From Thorsellia kenyensis (GTDB lineage: Bacteria > Pseudomonadota > Gammaproteobacteria > Enterobacterales > Thorselliaceae), in the NCBI RefSeq assembly GCF_042432445.1, contig NZ_JBHLXE010000108.1:124001-188000 (forward strand): DNA of 64,000 bases, written 5' to 3'. The notes beneath the pieces were generated by a model. The model ran no database searches. It was given only the letters and a program-made list of their open reading frames with translations, and was not told the origin of the DNA. Below are positions 62,847 through 64,000 of the stretch, one piece after another. A program made the position numbers and the translations under genes. The stretch's first letter is position 1, and each line of letters begins with the position of its first letter.

Positions 62847-64000
62847 ATGACTGATTTAATAAAAGACGATAACAATTCGAACGATGAATTGTCTAAGCAA
62901 GTAACAATTACGGATGAAGGTATAGAAAAATTACCTCTATCAATATTTACTGAAAATGCATATTTGAATTATTCAATGTACGTTATTATGGATAGAGCAT
63001 TACCATTTATAGGTGATGGACTCAAACCCGTACAGAGACGAATTATTTATGCAATGTCGGAATTGGGTTTAAATGCTACCGCAAAATATAAAAAATCAGC
63101 GAGGACAGTTGGTGATGTGTTAGGGAAATATCATCCTCATGGTGATAGTGCGTGTTACGAAGCCATGGTTTTAATGGCTCAACCCTTTTCTTACCGCTAT
63201 ACTTTGGTTGATGGTCAAGGTAACTGGGGAGCTCCAGATGATCCTAAATCCTTTGCGGCCATGCGTTATACAGAATCTAGATTATCAAAATATGCTGACT
63301 TATTACTTAGTGAACTAGGTCAAGGAACTGTTGATTGGCAACCTAATTTTGATGGTTCATTAGATGAACCTAAAACATTACCTGCACGCTTACCTAATCT
63401 TTTACTCAATGGGACGACAGGAATTGCGGTAGGTATGGCAACTGATATTCCTCCTCATAACCTGAAAGAAGTCGCATTAGCTGCAATCCATCTTCTCGAC
63501 AATCCTGATGCGTCCCTTGAAAAAATACTGACTTTCATACAAGCTCCTGACTATCCTACTGATGCTGAGATTATTACTGCAAAAGAAGATATTCTAAAAA
63601 TGTATGAGTCTGGAAAAGGGTCTCTTCGACTTAGAGCTAAATGGCAAAAAGAAGATGGTTGTGCAGTAATCACTGCTTTGCCTCATCAAGTTTCAGGTAG
63701 TAAAGTTTTAGAGCAGATCGCAGCTCAGATGAATGCTAAAAAACTCCCCCTAGTGGAAGATCTTCGAGATGAATCTGATCATGAAAATCCTACAAGGTTA
63801 GTCATTGTCCCGAGATCTAATCGTGTTGATTTAGATAACGTGATGAGTCATTTATTTGCTACAACAGATTTAGAAAAAAGTTATCGAATTAATATGAATG
63901 TGATAGGGCTCGATCAACGCCCTGCTGTAAAAGGATTAATAACCATTTTAAATGAGTGGTTAGTCTTCAGACGCGAAACAGTAAGAAATCGCCTAAACCA
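62847..64000 (+). CDS. parC: DNA topoisomerase IV subunit A, N-terminal part (runs off right edge)
   Basis: ParC cuts and religates DNA in chromosome decatenation. The start at 62847 has GGAAGG upstream. Visible are NYSMYVIMDRALPFIGDGLKP, the resistance-determining region HPHGDSACYEAMVLM with S101 and E105 (E. coli S80/E84) and catalytic Tyr141 in AAMRYTESR. The first 21 residues are an extra acidic extension compared with E. coli. The 384 codons present cover the winged-helix and tower regions; the C-terminal beta-propeller is outside the window. parE is not seen upstream. Confidence 0.97.
   Translation, partial: MTDLIKDDNNSNDELSKQVTITDEGIEKLPLSIFTENAYLNYSMYVIMDRALPFIGDGLKPVQRRIIYAMSELGLNATAKYKKSARTVGDVLGKYHPHGDSACYEAMVLMAQPFSYRYTLVDGQGNWGAPDDPKSFAAMRYTESRLSKYADLLLSELGQGTVDWQPNFDGSLDEPKTLPARLPNLLLNGTTGIAVGMATDIPPHNLKEVALAAIHLLDNPDASLEKILTFIQAPDYPTDAEIITAKEDILKMYESGKGSLRLRAKWQKEDGCAVITALPHQVSGSKVLEQIAAQMNAKKLPLVEDLRDESDHENPTRLVIVPRSNRVDLDNVMSHLFATTDLEKSYRINMNVIGLDQRPAVKGLITILNEWLVFRRETVRNRLN

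Overview
The window is a chromosomal segment of an AT-rich gammaproteobacterium. Gene content and order point to the Enterobacterales/Pasteurellales/Orbales group: ribF-ileS-lspA-fkpB-ispH, a LonP/YcbZ-type protease next to fabA, metY-type initiator tRNA followed by rimP-nusA-infB-rbfA-truB, plus YheV, YihI and YhcB/ZapG. A host-associated Orbales (Gilliamella-like) bacterium is my best guess from the low GC and fermentative enzymes (AdhE, ATP-type PckA, PykA). This is inference; no 16S rRNA is present. No phage, insertion sequence, CRISPR array or rRNA operon was seen.

Layout. 1-6222 (minus): start of adk, then ispH, fkpB, lspA, ileS and ribF. 6628-15121 (plus): thiI-folB, a LonP-type protease and fabA, pykA, plsB. 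15250-18459: pckA (minus) diverges from chrA (plus). 18683-22667 (plus): rnr, rlmB, ubiX. 22664-26615 (minus): yheV-pyrE and adhE. 27220-27795: yihI. 27866-34043 (minus): a 5-oxoproline (pyroglutamate) locus, pxpB-pxpC-pxpA-DUF969-DUF979, followed beyond a hairpin by an M14-type zinc peptidase.

34044-41227 is the most accessory-looking part. A 1 kb AT-rich leader with decayed-looking reading frames and a heptamer repeat precedes an intimin/invasin-type inverse autotransporter. Three co-oriented genes for secreted proteins follow it, ending at a strong terminator. The three secreted proteins are related to each other and share a C-terminal module with the end of the autotransporter, so the locus looks like a SinH/SinI- or ZirT/ZirS-like surface and secretion system.

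41359-46075: zapG/yhcB, a LysR regulator, rpiA-ubiC, gdhA. 46426-55230: rplU-rpmA, obgE, tRNA-fMet, rimP, nusA, infB, rbfA, truB. 55324-61805: a TSUP permease, a soluble four-PAS chemoreceptor-like protein (minus), and a very large periplasmic coiled-coil protein with a degenerate FKBP domain (minus). After a gene-poor kilobase, parC starts at 62847 and runs off the right end.

Most of the window is core metabolism and information processing. The candidates for new biology are the autotransporter locus, the coiled-coil FKBP protein, the M14 peptidase and the PAS chemoreceptor.
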